The notes under the pieces: generated by a model
The model's input: the letters and a program-made list of their open reading frames with translations, nothing else
Database searches by the model: none
Told to the model about the DNA's origin: nothing
Source of the DNA: Betaproteobacteria bacterium
GTDB taxonomy: Bacteria > Pseudomonadota > Gammaproteobacteria > Burkholderiales > SG8-39
Assembly (NCBI GenBank): GCA_025358705.1
Contig: JANYII010000016.1
Location: 1 to 36,746, forward strand
Direction: 5' to 3'
Length of the DNA stretch: 36,746 nucleotides
Program-made: the position numbers and the translations under genes
Shown: positions 1-9,032 of the stretch, piece by piece
How positions within the stretch are numbered: position 1 is the first letter of the stretch
Layout: every line of letters begins with the position of its first letter

Positions 1-1122
1 CAGAAGAAGGGCGTGCGGTTCACCGCCGCCTGGGGCCGGCAGGCGTTCAACATCGGCGGGCGCTTCAAGTTCTGGGGCGGATTGACGGTGGAGGCCGTGG
101 GCGGCGGGCCCGGTCTGGTCGAGTCGCTGACCAGCATCGCGAAAAAGAACGGTATCGAGATCTGGTATGAGGCACGAGCGAAGGAACTGTTGGCAGACGA
201 TTCCGGGGTTACCGGAGTTATCGTCAGATACCAAGGAAAAACAATCTCGCTGAAATCGAAGGCGGTGGTACTCGCCGCCGGCGGATTTCAAGCAGATCCG
301 GAGCAGCGGGTGCGCTACCTGGGGCCGGGCTGGGAACTGGCCAAGGTGCGGGGCACGAGATTCAATACCGGCGACGGCATCCGCATGGCGCTCGACGCTG
401 GCGCAGCGGCGACCGGCAACTGGTCCGGCTGCCACGCGGTGGCCTGGGAGCGCAACGCGCCCGAGTTCGGCGACCTGGCCGTTGGCGACCAGTTCCAGAA
501 GCACTCCTATCCCTGGGGCGTGTACATCAACGCCGAAGGCAAGCGCTTCGTGGATGAAGGCGCGGACTTCCGCAACTACACCTATGCCAAGTACGGCCGG
601 GTGATCCTCTCACAGCCCGGACAGTTCGCCTGGCAGATCTTCGATGCCAAGGTGAAGGGCCAGCTGCGCGACGAATACAAGATCAAGCAGGTCACCAGGC
701 GCACTGGCAATTCGCTCGAAGAATTGTGCAAGAACCTCGAGGACACGAACCAGGAGCAGGCCCTGAAGGAACTCCAGGCCTACAACGGCGCGGTGCAGAC
801 CGATATCCCGTTCAACCCAAATATCAAAGATGGAAGATGTACTAAAAATTTAAACATCAATAAATCAAACTGGGCCAACACGCTGGACACGCCGCCGTTC
901 GAAGCCTACGCGGTGACCTGCGGCATCACCTTCAGCTTCGGCGGCCTGAAAATCAACAGCGACGCGCAGGTACTTTCGTCGGATGGCGCGCCGATTCCGG
1001 GCCTCTACGCCGCGGGCGAACTCGTCGGCGGCATCTTCTATTTCAACTACCCCGGCGGGACGGGACTCACCAACGGCGCCGTATTCGGCAAGATCGCCGG
1101 CAGGAACGCCGCGCGGGCCTAG
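1..1122 (+). CDS. FAD-dependent dehydrogenase / fumarate-reductase-type flavoprotein (tricarballylate dehydrogenase TcuA-like), 5' truncated by window edge
   Basis: Frame open from base 1; AAGGF, GLYAAGELVGGIFYFNYPGGTGLTNGAVFGKIAGRNAA C-terminal FAD motif. Confidence 0.85.
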   Translation, partial: QKKGVRFTAAWGRQAFNIGGRFKFWGGLTVEAVGGGPGLVESLTSIAKKNGIEIWYEARAKELLADDSGVTGVIVRYQGKTISLKSKAVVLAAGGFQADPEQRVRYLGPGWELAKVRGTRFNTGDGIRMALDAGAAATGNWSGCHAVAWERNAPEFGDLAVGDQFQKHSYPWGVYINAEGKRFVDEGADFRNYTYAKYGRVILSQPGQFAWQIFDAKVKGQLRDEYKIKQVTRRTGNSLEELCKNLEDTNQEQALKELQAYNGAVQTDIPFNPNIKDGRCTKNLNINKSNWANTLDTPPFEAYAVTCGITFSFGGLKINSDAQVLSSDGAPIPGLYAAGELVGGIFYFNYPGGTGLTNGAVFGKIAGRNAARA

Positions 1123-2054
1123 GATTTGGGACCGGCTTCCTTCTTCGCTTCCTTTTTCGTTTCTTCCAGCAGCCAGGCCTCGAACCCCGCGACATCCTGC
1201 TTGCCCGCCGTGCGTGACGAGCGCACCAGGTAGTAGCCGCGCGATGAAACGATCGATTTCCTGAACGGCGTCACGAGCTGCCTGTCGCGCAGCGTGCGCC
1301 GCAGCAGCGGCAGGCGTCCGAGTGCGACGCCCTGCCCGTTGATGGCGGCCTGCACCAGCTGGTCGTACTGGCTGTATTGCAGCGCGCCCGCGGGTTTCAG
1401 GTCCCGCAGCCCGTGCGCGTGCAGCCAGAGATTCCACTCGATCCAGGAGGCCTGCGGATCGTCCATGTGCAGCAGCACGTGCGCGCGCAGATCCGCCGGC
1501 ACGCGCAGCGGCCGGGATGCGTCGGCCGCCAGTGCCGGGCTGCACACCGGGATCACCTCCTCCTCGAACAGCGGCCGCTCGCCTTCCATCTCCGCCGCCT
1601 TCGCGTAGCGGATCGCGAGGTCCACTCCGTCGCGCTCAAGGTTGATGGTGTCGTAGGAGGCCGAGATCCGCACGTCAATGCCTGGATGGGCCTGCAGGTA
1701 GCCGTTCAGCCGCGGAATCAGCCAGAGCGAGGCGAAGCCCGGCGTCGTCGTGACGGTCACCGTGCGCGCCGCGGCGGTGCCGCGCAGTTTCTGCGTCGTA
1801 TCGTGCAGTTCCTGCAGCACCTCCTGCGCCACCTGGTACAGGCGCTGCCCGTTTTCGGTCAGGAACAGCGCCCGGGTCCGGCGCTCGAACAGCTTGCCAC
1901 CGAGGCTCTTCTCCAGCGCCTGGATCTGGCGGCTGACCGCGGACTGGGTCAGGAACAGCTCGCCCGCCGCCTTGGTGAACGACAGGTGGCGGGCCGCCGC
2001 CTCGAAGGCGAGCAGCAATTCCAGGGGCGGCACCTGCCAGCGCTGGCTATGCAT
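1119..2054 (-). CDS. LysR family transcriptional regulator (GcvA-like)
   Basis: N-terminal HTH LELLLAFEAAARHLSFTKAAGELFLTQSAVSRQIQALEKSLGGKLFERRTR. Confidence 0.95.
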   Translation of the reverse strand: MHSQRWQVPPLELLLAFEAAARHLSFTKAAGELFLTQSAVSRQIQALEKSLGGKLFERRTRALFLTENGQRLYQVAQEVLQELHDTTQKLRGTAAARTVTVTTTPGFASLWLIPRLNGYLQAHPGIDVRISASYDTINLERDGVDLAIRYAKAAEMEGERPLFEEEVIPVCSPALAADASRPLRVPADLRAHVLLHMDDPQASWIEWNLWLHAHGLRDLKPAGALQYSQYDQLVQAAINGQGVALGRLPLLRRTLRDRQLVTPFRKSIVSSRGYYLVRSSRTAGKQDVAGFEAWLLEETKKEAKKEAGPKS

Positions 2055-2151
2055 GCTTATAGCGCATCCATACTATGCGGAAACACCGTTTGTCCCTCTG
2101 GAGCATGGCGCTCAACATAGATGCACGTAAATCATGTGTCAAGGAGATACC

Positions 2152-2415
2152 ATGGACTTGAGCCCGATCGCCGCCAGCATCCCCGTCCACAACAGCCAGC
2201 CGGTCCGGCTGCAGAACGGCTTCGGCCGGCGCATCACGGTCATCGAAGGCAACGTCTGGGTCACGCAGGACGGCGACCCGCGCGACCTCGTGCTGCGCGC
2301 GGGCGACGACTTCCGCTTCGACCGTCCGGTGGACGCCCTCGTATCCGCGCTCGGCGGCGACGCCCGGATCGCGTACGAAGACGGCATCGACGTCGGCAGC
2401 GCGCGCCATGGCTGA
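2152..2415 (+). CDS. DUF2917-like small protein
   Basis: RITVIEGNVWVTQDGDPRDLVLRAGDDFRF; ATG at 2152 with AAGGAGAT RBS; overlaps the next CDS by 8 nt. Confidence 0.75.
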   Translation: MDLSPIAASIPVHNSQPVRLQNGFGRRITVIEGNVWVTQDGDPRDLVLRAGDDFRFDRPVDALVSALGGDARIAYEDGIDVGSARHG

Positions 2416-2989
2416 CGCGCTCGTACTGCCACGCTCGGCGTTTCCCTACCCGGCGCATTCGGTCGAGATACGCGCGCTGGCGGATGGCAGGCCGTTGCTG
2501 ATCCGCCCGCTCGCGACGCGGGACGCGGAGCTCTTGCAGGAATTCATCCGCGGCCTTTCGCCGCATTCCCGCTACCAGCGCTTCCAGAGCACGCTACACG
2601 AGTTGTCGCCGGAGCTGCTGGCGAAACTGACGGACCTCGACTACCAGCGCAGCATGGCGTTCGCCGCGATTGTCTTCGAGCACGGGCACCGGCGCATCGT
2701 CGCCGAGGCACGCTATGCGCCGGCCCTGGACCGGCCGGGCGCCGCCGAGTTCGGCCTCGCCGTGTCGGACGCCTGGCAGCGCCAGGGCCTGGGCACCCTT
2801 TTACTCGACAAACTGCTCCAGCACGCGGAGCGCAGCGGCATCACGCGTATCCAGGGCGACGTGCTGCACGACAACGCGGCCATGCTTCGCCTGACGCGGC
2901 AACTCGGCTTTGGCGCGCGTACGCATCCGGACGGCGCCTGGCTCACGCGCGTCGAGCGCAACCTCGGCGCCTTCGCCCTCGCCGCCTGA
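2408..2989 (+). CDS. GNAT family N-acetyltransferase
   Basis: IRPLATRDAELLQEF ... AEFGLAVSDAWQRQGLGTLLLDKLLQHAERSGI acetyl-CoA binding motif. Confidence 0.9.
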   Translation: MADALVLPRSAFPYPAHSVEIRALADGRPLLIRPLATRDAELLQEFIRGLSPHSRYQRFQSTLHELSPELLAKLTDLDYQRSMAFAAIVFEHGHRRIVAEARYAPALDRPGAAEFGLAVSDAWQRQGLGTLLLDKLLQHAERSGITRIQGDVLHDNAAMLRLTRQLGFGARTHPDGAWLTRVERNLGAFALAA

Positions 2990-3029
2990 CGGCGTAAGAT
3001 CGGAGCTCCAAAGCGTCGGGAGCTTCAAA

Positions 3030-3983
3030 GTGCTGCGCTGGCTGCTCGTCCTGTGTTGCCTGCTGGTTGAGACCGCCTCGGCGGTCTATCCCGAAAAACC
3101 GATCCGCTTCGTGATCCCCTCCGCGCCGGGCGGCTCGCCCGACGTGCTGATGCGGATCCTGCTCGCCGAAATGTCCAGGAACATGGGCGTGGCGTTCGTG
3201 GTGGAGAACAAGCCCGGCGCATCGTTCGTCATCGGCACCCAGGACATCGTGCGCGCACCGGCCGACGGCTACACGCTTGGCTACGGCAACATCGTGTCGC
3301 TGGCGGTGAACCGCTCGCTGCTGGAGAAAATGCCCTATGACGTGGAACGCGATCTCACGCTGATATCCAATTGCGTCCGCGTCTACAACATGCTGGCGGT
3401 GAACAACAACCTGCCGGTACGCACGGTGCCAGAGCTGATCGCGCACGCCAAGCGCAATCCCGGCCGGCTGGTGATGGCTTCCGGCGGCAACGGCACCACC
3501 GGCCACCTTGGCGGCGAACTATTCAAGGCGATGACCGGGACTTTCATCCTGCACGTGCCTTACCGCGGCAGCCCGCAGGCGATCAACGACCTGATGGGCG
3601 GCCAGGTACAGATGATGTTCGACAACGTGCCCTCGATCGGACCGCACGTGAAGGCGGGCCGCGTGCGCGGCATCGCGGTGTCCGGTCCGCGACGCTCGCC
3701 CGTGTTCCCCAACATCCCGACCGTCGCCGAGGCGGGCGTACCGGGCTACGAAACCATCGCCTGGGGCGGAATCATGGGCCCGGCCAATTTGCCCAAGGAA
3801 ATCGTCGCACGCCTGCTGGCCGAGATCCGTGCCGCCTACGCTTCCCCGGCAGTGCAGGAGCGCTACCGCAACCTCGATACCGAGATCGACGGCGGCACCC
3901 CGGAACAGTTCCAGGAACTGGTGCGCAGCGAGACGCCAAAATGGGCTGCGGTGGTGAAGCGCTCCGGCGCCAAAGTCGACTGA
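3030..3983 (+). CDS. Bug/TctC-type tripartite tricarboxylate transporter substrate-binding protein
   Basis: Signal peptide then YPEKPIRFVIPSAPGGSPDVLMRIL; GTG start at 3030 inferred; ORF frame extends to 2910. Confidence 0.93.
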   Translation: MLRWLLVLCCLLVETASAVYPEKPIRFVIPSAPGGSPDVLMRILLAEMSRNMGVAFVVENKPGASFVIGTQDIVRAPADGYTLGYGNIVSLAVNRSLLEKMPYDVERDLTLISNCVRVYNMLAVNNNLPVRTVPELIAHAKRNPGRLVMASGGNGTTGHLGGELFKAMTGTFILHVPYRGSPQAINDLMGGQVQMMFDNVPSIGPHVKAGRVRGIAVSGPRRSPVFPNIPTVAEAGVPGYETIAWGGIMGPANLPKEIVARLLAEIRAAYASPAVQERYRNLDTEIDGGTPEQFQELVRSETPKWAAVVKRSGAKVD

Positions 3984-3984
3984 C

Positions 3985-5427
3985 ATGGGTGAGCGTTACG
4001 ACTTGATCGTCCGCAACGGGACTATCGTCGACGGCACGCGTGCGCCGCGCCATGAAGCGGACGTCGGCGTACGAGGTGATCGCGTCGTGCGCATCGGCAA
4101 CCTGAAAAACGAGCGGGCGAAGAAAGCAATCGATGCGGCGGGCAAGATTGTCTCGCCCGGCTTCATCGACGCGCATACGCACGACGATCGCCTGATGCTC
4201 TCGGCGCCGGAGATGGCGCCGAAGGCCAGCCAGGGCGTGACGACCGTCATCGCGGGCAACTGCGGCATCTCGCTCGCGCCGCTGGTGCTGGGCAACCGCA
4301 CGGCGCCGCCGCCGCTCGACCTGCTTGGCGAAGGGGATTGGTACAGGTTCGGCTCATTTGCCGAGTACGTGAAAACCCTGGAGGAGAATCCCGCCGCGAC
4401 CAATGCAGCCTTGCTCGTCGGGCATACCACCTTGCGGGTGGTGGCGATGGGTGACCTGGATCGGGCTGCAACTGAAAATGAAATCGGGAAAATGCAGGTC
4501 ATGGTGCGCGAGGCCCTGGACGCGGGAGCCATTGGCGTTTCCACAGGCCTGTACTACGAGCCCGCGCGCGCGGCGCCCACCGAAGAGGTGATCGAAGTCT
4601 GCCGCCCGCTCACCGCAAGTAAGGCGCTCTACTGCACCCACATGCGCGACGAGGGGGACGAGGTCACCGGTTCGCTGGAGGAGACTTTCCGCATTGGCCG
4701 GGAGTTGAACGTGCCGGTGGTGGTGTCGCACCACAAGGTCGTCGGCACGCCGAACTTCGGCCGCACGAGCGAAACGCTGCCCCTGATTGCGGAACGGATG
4801 AAGTCGCAGGGCATCAGCCTGGATTGCTATCCCTACTGTGCTTCCTCGACCATCCTGTCGGCGGACCGCGCGGCACTGGGGACGAAAACGCTCGTCACCT
4901 GGTCGAAGCCTCACCCGGAATTTGCCGGCATGGATTTGGCGGTTATTGCGGGGAAAATGAATCTTTCAATAGAAAAAACAACCCAGAAACTCCTCCCCGC
5001 GGGCGCGATCTACTTCTCCATGGACGAAGCCGACGTGCAGCGCGTGCTCGCCTTCGAGCACACCATGGTCGGCTCGGACGGCCTGCCGCACGACGCGGCG
5101 CCGCACCCGCGCCTCTGGGGAACCTTTCCACGCGTGCTCGGCCACTACTCGCGCAGCCTCGGACTCTTTCCGCTCGAGACCGCCGTCTACAAGATGACCG
5201 GCCTCACAGCGAAGACCTTCGGCCTGAAGGACCGCGGCGTGCTGAAGGAAGGCGCCTACGCCGACCTGTGCGTATTCGACGCCGCTACCGTTGATGAAGC
5301 CGCGACCTTCGCGCGCCCGATCCAGCCGGCCAGGGGTATCGAAACCGTGATCGTCAACGGCGCGATCACGTGGCAAGATGGAAAATCCACTGGCGCACGG
5401 CCGGGGCGCGTGCTGCGCCGCCATTAA
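3985..5427 (+). CDS. N-acyl-D-amino-acid deacylase / D-aminoacylase family amidohydrolase
   Basis: YDLIVRNGTIVDGTRAPRHEADVGVRGDRVVRIG ... GFIDAHTHDD; MVGSDGLPHD; C-terminal amidohydrolase layout. Confidence 0.92.
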   Translation: MGERYDLIVRNGTIVDGTRAPRHEADVGVRGDRVVRIGNLKNERAKKAIDAAGKIVSPGFIDAHTHDDRLMLSAPEMAPKASQGVTTVIAGNCGISLAPLVLGNRTAPPPLDLLGEGDWYRFGSFAEYVKTLEENPAATNAALLVGHTTLRVVAMGDLDRAATENEIGKMQVMVREALDAGAIGVSTGLYYEPARAAPTEEVIEVCRPLTASKALYCTHMRDEGDEVTGSLEETFRIGRELNVPVVVSHHKVVGTPNFGRTSETLPLIAERMKSQGISLDCYPYCASSTILSADRAALGTKTLVTWSKPHPEFAGMDLAVIAGKMNLSIEKTTQKLLPAGAIYFSMDEADVQRVLAFEHTMVGSDGLPHDAAPHPRLWGTFPRVLGHYSRSLGLFPLETAVYKMTGLTAKTFGLKDRGVLKEGAYADLCVFDAATVDEAATFARPIQPARGIETVIVNGAITWQDGKSTGARPGRVLRRH

Positions 5428-5447
5428 CTTCTGGGAAAGATCCAGCC

Positions 5448-6152
5448 ATGACAAGCAGGGATATCAAGGTCCGGTCCAGCGGCGGTGGAGATTTCGATTG
5501 CTACCTCTCGATACCCGCTGGCAGCGCAAAGGTGCCTGCCGTGGTGCTCGCCTCCGCGATCCACGGCGTTGACGGCGACATCCGCGCCCTCGCCGACGAA
5601 TTCGCGGCGCTCGGATTCATCGCAGCCGCGCCGGACCTGTTCTGGCGCTCGGTGCCGGGGCCGCTGGCACGCGACGATCCACGCTCGAAGCCGCGCGGGC
5701 AGCCGCGCCTGGAGAAGATCAAGGCGGGCGAAGCCGACATGATGGATACGCTCGCCGAAGTGCGCCGGCTGCCGCAATCGAACGGCCGGGCGATGACGAT
5801 GGGATTCTGCTACGGCGGTCCCTACGCAATCCTCGGACCGGCGCGCCTCGGCTACGACGCCGGCATGGGCTGCCATTCCACGCAGATGAAGGACTACATC
5901 GGCGAGCTGACGGGCGTGAAAAAGCCGGTCTGCCTCATCTGGGGCGACCAGGACGTCATGGCACCCGCCGAAGTGCTCGACGCCTACCGCCCGGTTCCGG
6001 CGCGCATGAAGAACTTCGAGCTGCACGTCTTTCCCGGCATCCTCCACGGCTACATGATGCGCAGCCACAAAGACGTGTTCGACGCGAAGACGCGCGACTT
6101 TTCCATGGCGCGGGCCCGCGCAATCCTCGAGGGACTGCGCGGCACGGCCTGA
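5448..6152 (+). CDS. Dienelactone hydrolase family protein
   Basis: PAVVLASAIHGVDGDIRALADEFAALGFIAAAPDLFWR; GFCYGG nucleophile elbow; GILHGYMM His. Confidence 0.92.
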   Translation: MTSRDIKVRSSGGGDFDCYLSIPAGSAKVPAVVLASAIHGVDGDIRALADEFAALGFIAAAPDLFWRSVPGPLARDDPRSKPRGQPRLEKIKAGEADMMDTLAEVRRLPQSNGRAMTMGFCYGGPYAILGPARLGYDAGMGCHSTQMKDYIGELTGVKKPVCLIWGDQDVMAPAEVLDAYRPVPARMKNFELHVFPGILHGYMMRSHKDVFDAKTRDFSMARARAILEGLRGTA

Positions 6153-6160
6153 GCACGGTC

Positions 6161-6194
6161 GTTGCAATTGCAATATTGTGGTTGCATTTGCAAT
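6161..6194. promoter_or_regulatory. Putative MarR operator: two direct copies of GTTGCAWTTGCAAT, 20-bp period
   Basis: 6161 GTTGCAATTGCAAT and 6181 GTTGCATTTGCAAT; first copy contains perfect palindrome TTGCAATTGCAA; directly upstream of the marR-like gene. Confidence 0.6.
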
Positions 6195-6217
6195 TATAGG
6201 CCTGTAGACTTCCATTG

Positions 6218-6676
6218 ATGGTCGCAACCCCCGATCCCCGCCAGCGCGCGTGGGCCCGCTTCGTCACTGCCCAGGCAATGCTGCTCGAACATATTGAAGC
6301 CGCCTTTTCTGAGGCGGACCTGCCGCCGCTCGCCTGGTATGACGTGCTTTGGATCCTCGAAAACGCCGAGCACGGCCGGCTGCGGATGGCGGACCTCGCG
6401 CGCAAAGCCGTGGTGTCGCGCAGCAACGTGACCCGCCTCACCGATCGCATGGAAAAGGCCGGCCTGGTGGCGCGTTCGGACTGCCCGATCGACGGTCGCG
6501 GCACGGTCTGCGAACTGACCGCCAAGGGACGCGCGCTGCGCGCGAAGATGTGGCCCGTGTACAGGAAGCAGATCGACACCCTTTTCAGCAAGCACCTCGA
6601 CTCGCGCGAGGCGGACCTGATTTCCACGGCATTCGGCCGCATCATTGATTCATCCAACCAGAGGAAAAGCTCATGA
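6218..6676 (+). CDS. MarR family transcriptional regulator
   Basis: LAWYDVLWILENAEHGRLRMADLARKAVVSRSNVTRLTDRMEKAGLVAR wHTH. Confidence 0.94.
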   Translation: MVATPDPRQRAWARFVTAQAMLLEHIEAAFSEADLPPLAWYDVLWILENAEHGRLRMADLARKAVVSRSNVTRLTDRMEKAGLVARSDCPIDGRGTVCELTAKGRALRAKMWPVYRKQIDTLFSKHLDSREADLISTAFGRIIDSSNQRKSS

Positions 6677-7275
6677 AACTCTATTACTCCCCCGGCGCCT
6701 GCTCGCTCGCCCCGCACATCGCCATGCGCGAAGCCGGCATCCCGGTCGACCTGATGAAGGTGGACCTGAAGGCCAAGCAATACGACGGCGGCGACTACAA
6801 GCAGGTGAACAGCAAGGGCTACGTGCCGGCGGTTGAAACGCCAGCCGGCGTGCTGACGGAGGCGCCGGTGATCCTGCAGTACATCGCCGACCAGAAACCG
6901 GAATCCGGCCTCGCCCCCAAGCCCGATGACCCGGCGCGCTACAAGCTGCAGGAGATGCTCAATTTCATTACCTCCGAGATGCACAAGGGCATGGGCAATT
7001 TCTTCAACCCGGCGCTGAACGACGGCTGGCGCCAGGCGGTCACCGACCGCCTCGGCCTGCGGATGGATTGGGTGGCGAAGCAGCTGGAAGGCAAGCAGTA
7101 CATCATGGGCGACAAGTTCACCGTCGCCGACGCCTACCTGTTCACCATCCTCAACTGGGCCGGGCCGAGCAAGTTCGACATGAGCAAGTGGCCGACCATC
7201 GTCGAGTACCACAAGCGCGTCGCCGCGCGGCCGAAGGTGCAGGAAGCGCTCAAAGCCGAAGGCCTGGTGAAGTAG
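6673..7275 (+). CDS. Glutathione S-transferase (beta-class-like)
   Basis: MKLYYSPGACSLAPHIAMREAGIPVDLMKVDL; PSKFDMSKWPTIVEYHKRVAARPKVQEAL. Confidence 0.94.
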   Translation: MKLYYSPGACSLAPHIAMREAGIPVDLMKVDLKAKQYDGGDYKQVNSKGYVPAVETPAGVLTEAPVILQYIADQKPESGLAPKPDDPARYKLQEMLNFITSEMHKGMGNFFNPALNDGWRQAVTDRLGLRMDWVAKQLEGKQYIMGDKFTVADAYLFTILNWAGPSKFDMSKWPTIVEYHKRVAARPKVQEALKAEGLVK

Positions 7276-8049
7276 ATGGGCGCAGCCCTCCCTACCCTGT
7301 TCCTCTCCCATGGCTCGCCGATGCACGCGATCCAGCCGGGAGCGGTGCGCGCGGTATGGGAGGGCATCGCGCGCGACCTGCCGCGCCCGAAGGCGATCCT
7401 GATCGCCTCGGCGCACTGGGAGACGAACATCCCGGCGCTCACAGGAGCGGCGAAGCCGGAAACCATCCACGATTTCTACGGCTTTCCGAAGCCGCTTTAC
7501 GAAATTCAGTACCCGGCGCCCGGTGCGCCGGGGATTGCTGAAAAAGCCCTGGGCTTGCTGAAAGAAAATAAATTCAAAGTGTCTATTGATCCCGCCCGCG
7601 GGCTGGATCACGGCGCCTGGTCTCCCCTCCTCTACATGTACCCGAAGGCTGACGTACCAGTGGTGCAGGTCGCGGTGCAGACCGAGCTCGGCCCGCAACA
7701 TCATCTTGAACTTGGCCGGGCGCTCGCACCCCTGGCGCAGGAAGGCGTGCTCATCATCGGCTCCGGTCATATGACGCACAACCTGCGCGAGCGCAGCAGT
7801 AACGGCCCCGCACCGTACGCGTCGGAATTCCAGGCATGGGTGAAGGACAGGATCGAGACAAAGGATTTTGATTCGCTGGTGAACTACCGCGCGCTCAACC
7901 CGCACGGCGTGCGCGCGCATCCGACTGACGAGCATTTCCTGCCGCTGTTTGTCGCGCTGGGCGCGGCGGTAAAGGACTACAAGGCTGAACGTCTGTACGA
8001 CGCGATAGAGATGGGCTCGCTCGCGATGGACGCCTACCGATTTTCCTAG
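7276..8049 (+). CDS. DODA/LigB-type extradiol ring-cleavage dioxygenase (YgiD-like)
   Basis: PTLFLSHGSPMHAI; AILIASAHWET; LDHGAWSPLLYMYP; IIGSGHMTHNLRE. Confidence 0.93.
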   Translation: MGAALPTLFLSHGSPMHAIQPGAVRAVWEGIARDLPRPKAILIASAHWETNIPALTGAAKPETIHDFYGFPKPLYEIQYPAPGAPGIAEKALGLLKENKFKVSIDPARGLDHGAWSPLLYMYPKADVPVVQVAVQTELGPQHHLELGRALAPLAQEGVLIIGSGHMTHNLRERSSNGPAPYASEFQAWVKDRIETKDFDSLVNYRALNPHGVRAHPTDEHFLPLFVALGAAVKDYKAERLYDAIEMGSLAMDAYRFS

Positions 8050-9005
8050 CGGTACCGGTACACCACCAGCTTCCCTGACGCGGACTCAGGCGTCCACACC
8101 TCGCCCTTGCGGCCGTGGATCTGGCGCACGTTGGCGCTGCCGCTGGATGAACCGTAGGTATCCCACTTTTCGGTCGCGGGATCGAAACGCATCATCAACT
8201 GCTTGTCCCATTCCGAGATCCAGACCTTGTCCGTCTCGTCGACGTACACCGCGTAGGTGCGCGGCCGCTCGCCCGGCGCTTTCCACACCTTCCACGTTCC
8301 CGTCTTCGGGTCGTAGCGGCTGAGGTTGCCGGAATTCCACTCGGACACCCAGACCATGCCCTTGGAATCCGACCACACGCGACGAGCTCCCTGGTCACGC
8401 GTCGGCGGCTCGATCACCTGCACCTTGTGGGTGGCGGCATCGATGCGCCCGACATACGACCCGGCCAGCGAGGCGAAGTAGACGGTGCCATCGGGCGTGG
8501 CATGAATTCCGTACGGCCCGCGGCCTTTCGGCGCGTCATAGACCTTCAGGTCGCCGCTTTTCGGATCGAGGCGCCCGTAGATCCCGTTCTGGCCCGTAAA
8601 CCAGTGAATGCCCGCCTTGTCGAAGATCGCCGTATTGAGGTTGGCGTAGCCGGTGTCTTTCGGCAGCGGCCAGATTTTCACTGCCAGGGTCTTCTGGTCG
8701 ACGCGCGCGATCGCGTTCTGCCCGCCGTCGGTGAACCACGCGGAACCGTCGCGATCGAGGATCACGCCGTGCGGCGACGAGCCCCGTCCCAGCGGAATCA
8801 GTTCAACCTTCCCGGTCTTCGGATCCAGCCGGCCCGCGTTGCCGCTGCCCTGGCCGGAAAACCAGACCGGACCGTCGGGCGCCGGGTCCGCCCAGATGTC
8901 ATGCGCCGTGATGCGCGGCGGCAGCGGATATTCCTGCACGCTCATCTGGGCGGCCGCCCAGGACGGGAGGATCGAAAGAAACGCCACGGTCAGCAGGATG
9001 CGCAT
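8046..9005 (-). CDS. Virginiamycin-B-lyase-like / SMP-30-type beta-propeller protein, signal peptide
   Basis: Repeated GRLDPKTG...GPYGI / WSDSKGMVWVSEWNSGNLSRYDPKTGTWKVW blades; hydrophobic leader. Confidence 0.85.
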   Translation of the reverse strand: MRILLTVAFLSILPSWAAAQMSVQEYPLPPRITAHDIWADPAPDGPVWFSGQGSGNAGRLDPKTGKVELIPLGRGSSPHGVILDRDGSAWFTDGGQNAIARVDQKTLAVKIWPLPKDTGYANLNTAIFDKAGIHWFTGQNGIYGRLDPKSGDLKVYDAPKGRGPYGIHATPDGTVYFASLAGSYVGRIDAATHKVQVIEPPTRDQGARRVWSDSKGMVWVSEWNSGNLSRYDPKTGTWKVWKAPGERPRTYAVYVDETDKVWISEWDKQLMMRFDPATEKWDTYGSSSGSANVRQIHGRKGEVWTPESASGKLVVYRYR

Positions 9006-9032
9006 GGACGGATTCTAGCTAAACTAGCCCGA

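Noticed and set aside
5956-7935. 659-aa minus-strand ORF antisense to the DLH, MarR, GST and dioxygenase genes
   Set aside because: High-GC antisense open frame; Arg/His/Ala-rich translation without recognisable domains, and opposite well-supported genes.
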